Made by a program: the position numbers and the translations under genes. From positions 59,698,052-59,762,051 of the forward strand of contig JAVIAB010000073.1 in NCBI GenBank assembly GCA_032433765.1: a stretch of DNA of 64,000 nucleotides, written 5' to 3'. Within the stretch, counting starts at the first letter, position 1. Each line of letters opens with the position of its first letter. The notes under the pieces are model-generated. The model was not told the DNA's origin. It worked only from the letters and a program-made list of their open reading frames with translations, and made no database searches. Origin of the DNA: Megaustenia siamemsis (lineage: Eukaryota > Mollusca > Gastropoda > Stylommatophora > Ariophantidae). Shown here piece by piece: positions 21,880 through 32,575 of this stretch.

Positions 21880-22755
21880 AATTTGTTTGAAGTACAAAAA
21901 TGGGTGAGACAGTGATGCATCCTCTCTCCATACCTATTCTACATCTGTGCTGAGAACGTCTTGCGAAATGTCAGAAACGATCCTTTCACAATAAATGCCA
22001 ACATAATTCCAGAACTCAGATACGCTGATGACACAGCCCTCCTCTCAAACAGTGAAAAAGGATTAAAAGAGGCAACTGAGTGTGTTAAAAAAAAATACAG
22101 TGAAGAGCATACAAACATACAGAGAACTGAGATAATGTTCATTGATAAAACAAAAAAAAAAAAAAAAGAAACCTAAACTCATCTCAACAGTTAATAACTT
22201 CAAATTATACTAACATATGAATATATGGGATCTGTAGAAACTAACAATGGAGACTGCAAGAAAGAGATCAAAGGAGGAATAGCAATAGCAACACAAACAT
22301 TAAATGCCATAATGAAAACGTGACACAATACCAGCGAGGCAGCAACATTAAGATTGCTGAGGGCATATATCCTCCAGATAATATATTGTTGTGAATCATG
22401 GATAATCTCGCAAATAGCAAAATAGAAAATTGATTCGTTCTAAACAAAATGGTGCAAAGAAACCCTTAAAATATCTTGGATAATGAAAAAGAACAATGAC
22501 GACATATTACAAGAAGTCAACATTAAAAAGAACTGGCTTATATACACCCTTCTACAGATGAAATTAAAATACTATGGTCACACAAAGAGTTACAGCGGAC
22601 TGGACAGAGCAGTAATGGAGAGTAATTCCTGGACGATGTGGCAGGGGCAGAACCAGAAATATGTGGTTTCAAGACATCAAAGAAATCCTGTGAAAATAAT
22701 ACATTATCTGTTTGAAAGTAAGGCGACTTGGCGTTGTGCGCTGAACTGTCCAAAA
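21880..22755 (+). mobile_element. LINE-D remnant: RT motifs to C-terminus, decayed
   Basis: Across frames: CILSPYLFYICAENVL (RT motif preceded by VR-Q), LRYADDTALLSNSEKGLKEA (RT active site YADD intact at about 22017-22035), then after many stops MKKNNDDILQEVNIKKNWLI, KLKYYGHTK, and a GRxR-NMWFQDIKE block. Order and motifs match a LINE pol. It is distinct from LINE-A by sequence. No intact frame longer than about 90 codons remains, and the 3' end stops against the inverted LINE-A piece. Confidence 0.8.
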
Positions 22756-22839
22756 CTCTAAAATGTGCGTTTTGACTTGAAAAGATTTTCCATACCTACG
22801 CATGATATGTACACTAACCTTACTTATTCTATCAGTGAC

Positions 22840-23170
22840 AGTACCAAAGATTTTTTCTCTTTGCTTCCCTCTATCTCTTCCTCCCTCAATTTTCCCAGTT
22901 GTTACAATGTATTCCAGTTGTTCTCTTCTCATTACATGGCCAAAAAATGATGATTGTTTCTTCCTAATATTGGAAATTAGCTCTCCTTTTGCTTTGACCT
23001 CTTTCAGAATATCTTCATTACTCTTCTTAGCTGTCCATGGTATTCTCAATAGTCCGTAGTTAAATAGCATGATATAAATCAAGAGCAGGTGTAACACCTG
23101 CAGACACAGAAATATGTTTAGAGATCTGACCACCTTTGCCAGCAGCCATGGCACTTGATGATGATGCTAC
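22840..23170 (-). mobile_element. LINE-A with inverted 5' part (twin-priming structure)
   Basis: The left part, 22840-23056, is LINE-A on the minus strand (LRIPWTAKKSNEDILKEVK, SSFFGHVMRREQLEYIVTT, GGRDRGKQREK). The right part, about 23095-23170, is LINE-A on the plus strand: RNMFRDLTTFASSHGT and a TGATGATGATG tail. A 5' segment inverted relative to the 3' end is the classic product of twin priming. The roughly 40 bp between them is not assigned. Confidence 0.75.
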
Positions 23171-23778
23171 GATGTAACCTCGTCAGACGGGCAACTACAT
23201 TTTCTCCTGTCATTAGTTACAACATTAAGCGGCGGTTTAAGCTGGCAAATGAGCAACAGAGTAAACATTTGGGCCAGTTATTCAAAAAAGGCGTGGTGTA
23301 TCTGCTTGCTCTAATAGAAATATTTGGTAGCGCTGTGCTATCATTTACAAATGTAGCCATACCCGCGCCTTTCTGTTCTGTAAATCAGAATTGAATCATC
23401 AGTTTATTCGCTGTACTTGTTGATGGTTGCCATGACAATTGTATGTCTACCTCGTGCCCCATCCCCCTCACAACAACAACAACAATGACACAAAATAGGT
23501 GTAACGTGTTTTCGTAGTTTACAACGAATTGTTTGACCAGAAACATCTGACATGAGTGCAGAGTTCAATATTACCGTCATCGATCACCATTCGTTCAATC
23601 TGCTTCCCCCCGTAAGGTAGAGCCACGTCAGCTCTGGCTCCGTGGTCCTGGCACAACTTTGAGTAGTTAGCTGTCCTGACTGTGTTTTAGCTCAGTAGTG
23701 CGTCTTGTGAGTCTATAACAGCTTGCTTCTATAGGCGAATAATGATGCTGCCTCCACGCGTTCTTTATTGACGGGATT
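23171..23778. other. Stretch without recognised genes
   Basis: Unique sequence with a short (AAC)n at 23470. Confidence 0.5.
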
Positions 23779-24577
23779 GCTGTAAATCAATTAGTTAGTT
23801 TGATAGATCTTCCTCCCTTGTAAATCAATTAGTTAGTTTGATAGATCTTCCTCCCTTGTAAATCAATTAGTTAGTTTGATAGATCTTCCTCCCTTGTAAA
23901 TCAATTAGTTAGTTTGATAGATCTTCCTCCCTTGTAAATCAATTAGTTAGTTTGATAGATCTTCCTCCATTGTAAATCAATTAGTTAGTTTGATAGATCT
24001 TCCTCCATTGTAAATCAATTAGTTAGTTTGATAGATCTTCCTCCCTTGTAAATCAATTAATTAGTTTGATAGATCTTCCTCCATTGTAAATCAATTAGTT
24101 AGTTTGATAGATCTTCCTCCATTGTAAATCAATTAGTTAGTTTGATAGATCTTCCTTTCTTGTAAATCAATTAGTTAGTTTGATAGATCTTCCTTTCTTG
24201 TAAATCAATTAGTTAGTTTGATAGATCTTCCTTTCTTGTAAATCAATTAGTTAGTTTGATAGATCTTCCTTTCTTGTAAATCAATTAGTTAGTTTGATAG
24301 ATCTTCCTTTCTTGTAAATCAATTAGTTAGTCTGATAGATCTTCCTTTCTTGTAAATCAATTAGTTAGTTTGATAGATCTTCCTTTCTTGTAAATCAGTT
24401 AGTTTGATAGATCTTCCTTTCTTGTAAATCAATTAGTTAGTTTGATAGACCTTCCTTTCTTGTAAATCAATTAGTTAGTCTGATAGATCTTCCTTTCTTG
24501 TAAATCAATTAGTTAGTTTGATAGATCTTCCTTTCTTGTAAATCAATTAGTTAGTTTGATAGATCTTCCTCCCTGCA
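23779..24577. repeat. Minisatellite, 38-bp unit, about 21 copies
   Basis: The unit is tgtaaatcaattagttagtt plus tgatagatcttcctccct. Left copies end ctcccttg, middle copies ctccattg, right copies ctttcttg, in blocks. One copy near 24388 has lost 8 bp. The block structure shows local spreading of variants. Confidence 0.95.
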
Positions 24578-24624
24578 TGTCAGACAACCCAAAAGATGCT
24601 CAGATTTACCTAATTCAGCGTGTG

Positions 24625-24656
24625 TGTGTATATATGTGTGTGTGTGTGTGGAGGGG
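24625..24656. repeat. (GT)n and poly-G
   Basis: Short microsatellite directly before the SINE-C copy. Confidence 0.9.
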
Positions 24657-24659
24657 GGG

Positions 24660-24935
24660 GGGAGGTGGGATCTGAGTGATCAAGATTTCCTCGGTTCGAG
24701 GCCCACCACAAACTGTGGACACTTTTCTGTTCAAATTCATGATTTCTTCTAGGCCTTACCTTCTCACAGGTCCCTGTGTATTGAGATCCAATTTCAGAGA
24801 ATGTCCAAAAACAGAAGGTACAGGAGATGCACTTTGCGCACGTTATAGGACGCTTGACAGTTAAACGTAGAAAAGAACAGACCAAGATGATGACGTCAGA
24901 GCAAAATTGTCAAGCAACTAAAAATCTGCCTATGC
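24660..24935 (+). mobile_element. SINE-C copy, 5' part degraded
   Basis: B-box-like ggttcgaggcc at 24694-24704, then the SINE-C body with cacgttataggacg and gacagttaaacg. The A box is not clear. Confidence 0.62.
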
Positions 24936-24943
24936 CTAGAACA

Positions 24944-25130
24944 GACCTGTGTGGCCGAATGGCGCAGAAATCGACGTCTGTCGTACACTAGCGACACAAC
25001 TCATCCACGTCTACAGGTTAACTCTATCAAAGATCTCTTTTCTAATTTGTATTTCATTGAGTGCGGGCGGGGACTGGCCGGCCTCGAGACAGAGAGGTTG
25101 TGGGTTCAAATCTGTGTCAGAGAATAGTTG
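24944..25130 (+). mobile_element. tRNA-like SINE pieces
   Basis: ctgtgtggccgaatggcgcag (24949 on) is an A-box-like sequence, and gtgggttcaaatctgtgtc (25099-25117) is B-box-like, but they are about 130 nt apart, too far for one tRNA head. A second head or an internal insertion is possible. The tandem array that follows starts inside this body. Confidence 0.45.
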
Positions 25131-25458
25131 AGTTTATCCTTCAGTGATCTGTGTCAGAGAACAGTTGAGTTTATCCTTCAGTGACCTGTGTCAGAGAATA
25201 GTTGAGTGTATCCTTCAGTGATCTGTGTCAGAGAACAGTTGAGTTTATCCTTCAGTGACCTGTGTCATAGAACAGTTGAGTGTATCCTTCAGTGACCTGT
25301 GTCAGAGAATAGTTGAGTGTATCCTTCAGTGACCTGTGTCAGAGAATAGTTGAGTGTATCCTTCAGTGATCTGTGTCAGAGAACAGTTGAGTTTATCCTT
25401 CAGTGACCTGTGTCAGAGAACAGTTGAGTTTATCCTTCAGTGACCTGTGTCAGAGAAC
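25111..25458. repeat. Minisatellite, 37-bp unit, about 9 copies, from a SINE body
   Basis: The unit is ctgtgtcagagaacagttga plus gtttatccttcagtgac. The first unit overlaps the B-box region, so the array is an amplification of SINE sequence just downstream of the promoter. Confidence 0.9.
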
Positions 25459-25943
25459 AATTACTGTTGCACTAAAGTTGCTTGTGGTGGACTTTGAGTC
25501 AATGATATAGGAGAACTCACACTGACATGTGTACAAGTTGTCAACTTAAAGCAAACTCACGTCGATAAGCTGTTCGGATCATTCGATCATTCCTGGCAAC
25601 GAAAGAACGGACAGGCTGGGGCTCGCTTTGGTCTGTGGCAGTATAGATAGACATGAGTCTTGAAGGCCTTCTACGATTGCTTGTTGAAAACATCGACACA
25701 GTTTTCAATGAGGATGCAACTTTAGAACAGCAATATTTTCTAATAATGCGGTAAACTAATATGAATGATCCACTACAAAAGAAAACACGAATTGTGAAGT
25801 ATCAACGATTCACTAGAATGCGAATGTATTTTACTTTCTGTTGAATGAGGGTTTGCATCGAAGTGATGTTAGCTCAAGCAGCAATGCGCCCGATCGAGAC
25901 AGAAATTTTAATAATTTAGCTGCTGAAAGAGGAAACACGAATT
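25459..25943. other. Stretch without recognised genes
   Basis: Unique sequence. Confidence 0.5.
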
Positions 25944-26582
25944 ATGAGGAACACGTCAGAGTATAGTGCAGTGTCCCAAGTCATCAGAGAAATAATGCAA
26001 CAGCACCTAGTCATCAGAGAAATAATGCAGAAACACCCAGTCATCGAAGAAATAATGCAGAAGCACCAAGTCATCAGAGAAATAATGCAGAAGCACCTAG
26101 TCATCGGAGAAATAATGCAGCAGCACCAAGTCATCAGAGAAATAATGCAGCAGCACCAAGTCATCAGAGAAATAATGCAACAGCATCAAGTCATCAGAGA
26201 AATAATGCAGAAGCACCTAGTCATCAAAGAAATAATGCAACAGCATCAAGTCATCAGAGAAATAATGCAGAAGCACAAAGTCATCAGAGAAATAATGCAG
26301 CAGCACCAAGTCAACAGAGAAATAATGCAACAGCACCAAGTTATCAGAGAAACAAGGCAGACGCACATAGTCATCAGAGAAATAATGCAACAGCACCAAG
26401 TCATCAAAGAAATAATGCAACAGCATCAAGTCATCAGAGAAATAATGCAGAAGCACCAAGTCATCAGAGAAATAATGCAGCAGCACCAAGTCAACAGAGA
26501 AATAATGCAACAGCACCAAGTCATCAGGGAAATGTTGCTGCACCACCATGACGTCAGAGAAATATTGCATATATCCAGCTGA
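25944..26582. repeat. Minisatellite, 30-bp unit, about 20 copies; long open frame
   Basis: The unit is catcagagaaataatgcagc plus agcaccaagt. On plus it keeps an ATG-started 212-codon frame of VIREIMQQHQ decamers, ending LLHHHDVREILHISS. The minus strand is also open over most of the array. The decamer is polar and could form helix, but there is no signal peptide, no conserved domain, and an in-frame stop just upstream at about 25917. I record it as a repeat; a small repeat protein cannot be excluded. Confidence 0.85.
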
Positions 26583-27140
26583 TTAGAAAATAGCAAACCT
26601 CACAATCCAAGTAGGGCATCCCACGTTAAGCAAGCAGCTGTTGACATAATCTAAAGATATGGGATTTCTTGATGCGTATAGCTTTTGTGTTCATAAAATA
26701 ACGCACTGAACATATGTTGCAGCAGAACACAACAAATGAGAAAAGAGAACAGCCCGAAAGGGCATCAAGAATATCAATGTGTGATAAACTGAAAGTCGAA
26801 GCTCGCATTCATAGTGCATCGATACTTCTTTAGATCCATTTTAAGTTGACGACCCAATGTACCGAGAAGAGAAAGATAAAGAAGAAAGGGACTCACTGAT
26901 AACCAGTAAACAAATAATAACATAATAAGAAACCATAAAAAGCTAAGATCGCGTCACCTCAATGAACAGGCTGTGAGTGGTCACCGACTGACGGCCGACT
27001 GAACACATCAAGATGAATGTATCAGAACTGATTATGTTTATACTCTTATTTCTCATGTCCAGCCCAGTAAAACCGACTAGAGCGGCTGGACAAGTATTTA
27101 AAAAGTGCAATTTAAAGTCGGATGTGTTGGTCCGAAAGCA
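26583..27140. other. Stretch without recognised genes
   Basis: Unique sequence. Confidence 0.5.
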
Positions 27141-27296
27141 ATATGGATATAACAGCTTAGTGTAATTCAAAAGTCAACACATCCTTTAATCTTTAGTTCG
27201 GACTGCCGTCATCGCAGTCGGGATATAGCAGCTTAGTGTTATCCACAAGTCAACACATCCTTTAAACTTAAGTTGGGACTGCCGTCATCGCAGTCT
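27141..27296. repeat. 75-bp tandem duplication
   Basis: ggatatarcagcttagtgt and the following sequence to atcgcagtc occur at 27145 and 27220 with about seven differences. It abuts the I-like remnant and may be derived from it. Confidence 0.85.
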
Positions 27297-27299
27297 GGG

Positions 27300-28050
27300 T
27301 ATTCCCATATCCGCTCTGTCACCCATTCAGCTACCATCGACGTATCATGGTTAGCCCGAGTCCTTCATGCACATCTATCCAATCCCTGTCAGTATGTATG
27401 TCCTCCTTGTTGTATACACATCTATCCAATCCCTGTCAGTATGTATGTCCTCCATGTTGTATACACATCTATCCAATCCCTGCCAGTATGTATGTCCTCC
27501 ATGTTGTATACACATCTATCCAATCCCTGTCAGTATGTATGTCCTCCATGTTGTACACGCCCTGTAGTGTTGTGTCAGCCTCTGCCAACCACAATCTCCC
27601 GCACTTAATGTAGTTTCCTTTCATTGACTCTGATATCAGTGGATCTATTATGTTACCTGCCACCCCCAGGCACGCTTCCGCTCGCATGTACTTCTGTCGT
27701 ACTTGAATGCTTGGAAGGTGCTACAGGAATCGTTTAGCGTATCCTTGGTGCATCCCAGCACGGCTCGCTTAGCCTCGTTCTGTGTCATTTCCAACTTGTC
27801 TGGGTGTGAGATCGAGTAATAAGGCACATCCTGTAGTCCATGACTGACAAAGCCAGTGACTGCATTAAGAGGTATATTGTTCGTTGATGAAAACCAGACC
27901 TTGCCATAACCTTTACAACATTCCCCCTTTTCCTGGCAGATTGGACTACATTGTTGATATGATGTTTGAAGGACAATAATCTGTCAAGAAAGATCCCAAG
28001 GTGTCTTAAGCTGTTCACTAAACAAGTCAACACATCTACACCCATCTAAG
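27300..28050 (-). mobile_element. I-3: RT thumb to RNase H start, decayed (I-like LINE)
   Basis: On the minus strand from 28045: LRHLGIFLDRLLSFKHHINN, VKVMARSGFHQRTIYLLMQS, a frame change, AEACLGVAGN, GNYIKCGRLWLAEADTTLQG, VYNMEDIHTDRDWIDVY, then a tandem array, then YVDGS near 27325 as an RNase H first motif. The block IKCGRLWLAEA...EDIHTDRDWI aligns with LKRGKSWVGRA...TNISVGEEWI in the I-2 element at 35.8 kb, so the two are related. Frame changes and stops show a dead copy. Confidence 0.75.
27370..27556. repeat. 47-bp tandem repeat, 4 copies, inside I-3 coding sequence
   Basis: catctatccaatccctgtca recurs at 27372, 27419, 27466 and 27513 (47 bp). On the minus strand the unit carries the codons for EDIHTDRDWIDVYTTW, so it is an amplified piece of the surrounding LINE. 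Confidence 0.93.
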
Positions 28051-28660
28051 ATCCTTGTAGAACAATGAAAAAAAGTAGCGCATCTGAGGAAACTCAGTCC
28101 ACCAGTAGTGGCTTTTTGGAAATGTACAATTAGAAAATTGTTATTAGAAATTTGTTATTAGAAATGTGTTATTAGAAAATTGTTATTAGAAAATTGTTAT
28201 TAGAAAATTGTTAGTAGAAATTTATGATCGGTATCAATCAATAAATAATCAATCAATCAGTCGCTAATCAATCATCATCCATAGTCGATACTCAATCAGC
28301 AATAGGCTTTACTGCAGATATCGTCCGTCTTCTCTGCCTTTCTGCATGTTTCTCGTTACCAAGTTTCTCATTTTTTATTCCCATTCTTATAACCGAAATG
28401 TATTTCACTGGGTTCTCCACCTTATAGTCCAGTGCACTCGAAATCAGCAATTATTTATTTAGAATTATTACTTTATTCTTCTTCCTTGACCTTGCAAGGC
28501 AGCATTTGCTTGTAATCAGAATAAACTCTCCAAGGGAAGCAGTCGTACCAGATTAACCACATTTTTTTTATACCTGGATTTGTAGTTTCAAGTTGCTTAA
28601 TAGTGGTTGCAGAACAAACCGTGGACAATGAAACAAGTTTAATGTAACAAAAAGGAAGAA
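28051..28660. other. Short simple repeats, then unique sequence
   Basis: 28128-28215 holds about five copies of a 17-bp unit (ttgttattagaaaattg). 28225-28275 is (AATC)-rich. The rest is unique. Confidence 0.6.
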
Positions 28661-28679
28661 AGGCAAACAGTTATAGGAC

Positions 28680-28806
28680 GGCTGAATATTTGCGTTGCAG
28701 ATAAACAGTTATAGGACGAAACAGCACGATTGGTAGTTTTCAGTGGTTTTGACAGCTCGTGCTGTTTCGTCCTATAACTGTTTGTCTGCAACGCAAGTAT
28801 TCAGCC
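28680..28806. repeat. 50-bp inverted repeat (hairpin), 27-bp loop
   Basis: Left arm 28680-28729 (ggctgaatatttgcgttgca ... aacagcacga) and right arm 28757-28806 are reverse complements with only two mismatches. The motif aacagttataggacg is present once more in direct orientation at 28666. No transposase or TSD was identified; a foldback element or a recent inverted duplication are both possible. Confidence 0.92.
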
Positions 28807-28934
28807 TTAGGGAGATTCTAGTCTAATAGGAAAATACAGATAGATAATTTATTCTCGAGTTGTGTTCGTAACTCTATGATTTTGTCATGAGTACACATGT
28901 GTGAAAGACTTCGCCAATGATAGCTACTTTTTTC

Positions 28935-29085
28935 GGTAGCTGAGTTGGCCGTGTGCTCTAGCGTTTGGTTCTCGGGGTAAGGCGCTGTGTCGAGGAGTAC
29001 GGGTTCGATCCTGCATCGAACCGTCTATTGTTCTTTGTTTTTTTTTCTGTTGTTGATTGTTTGTGATTATTGTAAAGTGTTGTAA
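28935..29085 (+). mobile_element. SINE-D copy
   Basis: A perfect A box (tagctgagttgg at about 28938) and B box (gggttcgatcc at about 29002) stand about 65 nt apart, longer than usual, with an extra segment between. The downstream ctattgttctttg and T-rich body match the minus-strand copy at 47838-47985. Confidence 0.75.
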
Positions 29086-29104
29086 CCATACATCTTCCCC
29101 TGAA

Positions 29105-30487
29105 ATTATTCACTAGATTAGACTAAACTAGACAGAACGAAACTAGGCTAAACTAGACTAACACTAAACTAGACTAAAATAAATTAGACTAAACTAGAGC
29201 AAACTATACTAGGCACAACAACATTAGACTTAAACTAAACTAGACTAAAACTAAACTTAACTAGACTAAAATGAAACTAGACTAAACGAAACCAGACTAA
29301 ACTAGACTAAATGAAACTAGACTAGGGTAAAGTAGTCTAGGCACAACTAAACTAAACTAGACTAGGGTAAAGTAGACTAGGCACAACTAAACTAAACTAG
29401 TCTAGGGTAAAGTAGACTAGGCACAACTAAACTAAACTAGACCAGGGTAAAGTAGACTAGGCACAACTAAACTAAACTAGACTAGGGTAAAGTAGACTAG
29501 GCACAACTAAACTAAACTAGTCTAGGGTAAAGTAGACTAGGCACAACTAAACTAGACTAGGGTAAAGTAGACTAGGCACAACTAAACTAAACTAGTCTAG
29601 GGTAAAGTAGACTAGGCACAACTAAACTAAACTAGTCTAGGGTAAAGTAGACTAGGCACAACTAAACTAAACTAGTCTAGGGTAAAGTAGACTAGGCACA
29701 ACTAAACTAAACTAGTCTAGGGTAAAGTAGACTAGGCACAACTAAACTAAACTAGTCTAGGGTAAAGTAGACTAGGCACAACTAAACTAAACTAGTCTAG
29801 GGTAAAGTAGACTAGGCACAACTAAACTAAACTAGTCTATGGTAAAGTAGACTAGGCACAACTAAACTAAACTAGTCTATGGTAAAATAGACTAGGCACA
29901 ACTAAACTAAACTAGTCTATGGTAAAGTAGACTAGGCACAACTAAACTAAACTAGTCTATGGTAAAGTAGACTAGGCACAACTAAACTAAACTAGTCTAG
30001 GGTAAAGTAGACTAGGCACAACTAAACTAAACTAGACTAGGGTAAAGTAGACTAGGCACAACTAAACTAAACTAGACTAGGGTAAAGTAGACTAGGCACA
30101 ACTAAACTAAACTAGTCTAGGGTAAAGTAGACTAGGCACAACTAAACTAAACTAGTCTAGGGTAAAGTAGACTAGGCACAACTAAACTAAACTAGTCTAG
30201 GGTAAAGTAGACTAGGCACAACTAAACTAAACTAGTCTAGGGTAAAGTAGAATAGGCACAACTAAACTAAACTAGTCTAGGGTAAAGTAGACTAGGCACA
30301 ACTAAACTAAACTAGTCTAGGGTAAAGTAGACTAGGCACAACTAAACTAAACTAGTCTAGGGTAAAGTAGACTAGGCACAACTAAACTAAACTAGTCTAG
30401 GGTAAAGTAGACTAGGCACAACTAAACTAAACTAGTCTAGGGTAAAGTAGACTAGGCACAACTAAACTAAACTAGAATAGACTTAAC
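29105..30487. repeat. Minisatellite, 40-bp unit, about 29 copies, with degenerate edge
   Basis: 29105-29320 is an irregular mix of actagactaaa motifs. From 29320 a regular unit, ggtaaagtagactaggcaca plus actaaactaaactagtctag, repeats nearly perfectly. Variants (agact for gtct, tatgg for taggg) form blocks. The gradient from irregular to near-identical units points to recent expansion toward the right. Confidence 0.95.
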
Positions 30488-30615
30488 TAAACCAAACCAA
30501 TAACAGTGAAAAAAAAGTACTGACCTCCTGTCGTCCCTCAAGTGCTGGGGTCTGGTGAAACTGTACCGTTTTGTCCTCCCCTAAACACACGATACACGAG
30601 CGTCTCACGGACATT

Positions 30616-31530
30616 CATCATCAAGTACCGGGCCTACTGGCGTATGTGATCATGTCTCTCCACAACTTCTCGATCTCGACAGTTCTTATCATTTCTGTTG
30701 TTGACCTCTGCCAAGCCATTCTCTTAAGCTGTCTGGTATTTTCTCTCTTTGCTTTCCTCTATCTTCTCGTCCCTCAATTTTTCCAGTTGTTACAATATAT
30801 TCCAGTTGTTCTCTTCTCATTACATGGCCAAAAAATGATGATTGTTTCTTCCTAATATTGGAAATTAGCTCTCTTTTTGCTTTGACCTCTTTCAGAACAT
30901 TTTCATTACTCTTCTTAGCTGTCCATGGTATTCTCAACATTGTTCTGTAAAACTACATTTATACAGACTCCAGTGATTTTCTTGTCTGTTGTTCTATTGT
31001 CCATGATTCACATGCATATGTTAAGACTGGCTCTACATAACATTTAAGAACTCTTTTTCTTGTTTCTATTGTCAAAAATGGAGTGCATAGTATCTTCCTC
31101 ATTTTTTGGAAAGCTACTTTTGCCTGAGCCATTCTGCATCTCACCTCTTTTGTACATCTTCCGTCTGATGTTAACATAGTTTCCAAATATTTAAATTCAT
31201 TTACCTGTTTTAATATTGTTCCACTTGTCTTTATTTTGCACTGAGGTGATGTCTTTTTCTTTGTTGTTACCATTTCTTCTGTCTTTTTGCTATTAAGGCT
31301 GAGTCCTTTATTTTTGCTTTCTTTCACTATAATGTCTAACATTTCTTGTAACTCATTTTCACTCTTAGCGATTAATACTGTATCATCAGCATACATTATA
31401 ATATTTATATTCTGACCTCCAATTGTTATTCCAGGCATGCCCCTTATGGATCTTAAAATAATCTCACTATAAATATTAAACAAATCTGGTGACAGCACAC
31501 AATCTTGTCTAACACCCGGTACGGGACATT
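30616..31530 (-). mobile_element. LINE-A, RT core to 3' end (longest copy)
   Basis: On the minus strand: PGVRQDCVLSPDLFNIYSE (normally GVRQGC), MPGITIGG, IIMYADDTVLIAKSENELQ with the RT active site YADD intact, NKGLSLNSKKTEEMVTTKKK, GTILKQVNEFKYLETMLTSD, CTKEVRCRMAQAKVAFQKMR, VLKCYVEPVLTYACESWTI, then a frame change, MLRIPWTAKKSNENVLKEVK, FGHVMRREQLEYIVTTGKIE, REWLGRGQQQK, frame change, KLWRDMITYASRPGT with a stop in TGATGATGA. It is 5'-truncated inside the RT fingers, so it cannot act alone. It is the best reference copy of LINE-A here. Confidence 0.92.
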
Positions 31531-32035
31531 GCTTTTGTAAAAACTAGGCTATCATGTTGTTTCATATGAACAAACTATTTTATAGTCCTTGTTCTTATGT
31601 TCGTTAAGAATCATTTCTCTGAAACATTAAGTTATTGCAAGAAAAAAATGTATTTCTTCTTTTCTCTGTTCATAGTATTCAGAAAATTATTCTATTAACA
31701 CTTGCACTCAAAGGCTTGTATACGTTTTCAGCAGATCTGTGGACATTCCACGTTTCATTGCTACACGCAGGCTGATGTGATAGTGGAAAGATCATGCGTT
31801 CGCTGTTATAAAGTTAGAAAGTTCATTTAGAAAATAAAAACTCTGTCCACTACCTGAACACACTTAATCTCTCTCGTTCGTAAAGCGAGTCCCATTATTA
31901 CGGTGCACATCGCAGACTCTCCTTCAGCACAAACTTTTCTGAAGGTCACTTTCATAGCCTCTGGTTTTCCTTGACCTTTTGTGTGAGGCAGTAGTTGTTT
32001 GTAGTAATTCTTTCTTTTATCCTGTTCTGCTTTTT
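31531..32035. other. Stretch without recognised genes
   Basis: Unique AT-rich sequence. Confidence 0.5.
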
Positions 32036-32039
32036 ACCA

Positions 32040-32475
32040 GTAGGCGTTGCAGACTTAAGTCAATGATGTGTTTTCTATCAAAGGAACTTTCTGTGGCTTG
32101 GTACATAGTGACATTGTATTGTTTTATTATGCCGTAAATTTCCTCAATCCATCTACTTCTTGGTCTTCCTCTATATTTGCTTGTTCCATTTTATTGTTAT
32201 AAGCTCGAGCCGCTGGTGCTGAGGGGTTCATGCGTATTAAATGTTAAAACCATTTTAATCTTTGTCTTTATGTATTCAACTACCGGTATAATTCAATGGT
32301 GTTTTTTTTTATTTCATCGTACTTCAATAATCTCTCTGAGTTTTGTTCACAGCTTTTCTATGGCATCTGGTCTCACATGTTGGTAGTTTTCTTTATCTTT
32401 AGTAGTAACTGTTTGACATTGATAGGAAAGAGTTGGTATAAAGATAAAGTTCATCTTTGGTTTGTAGAAACGGTT
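32040..32475 (-). mobile_element. LINE-F C-terminal remnant
   Basis: On the minus strand, across frames: IPTLSYQCQTVTTKDKENY (compare LLYGCETW-L in related LINEs), MRMNPSAPARAY, KYRGRPRSRWIEEIYGIIK, QYNVTMYQATESSFDR. The YRGRPRSRWI block is the typical basic motif near the end of such pols. No RT motif was seen. Family assignment is uncertain and the copy is old. Confidence 0.58.
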
Positions 32476-32575
32476 GATTAAAAATATGAAACTGATATCG
32501 AACCTGATTGCCACACTATTTTATAACTTTACTTCTAGATAATTGCGCGTTACAACATTTTACCAGCCTCTGTTT

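Noticed and set aside
30571..30855. Plus-strand 94-codon frame
   Set aside because: Antisense of LINE-A; the minus strand carries the recognisable motifs.
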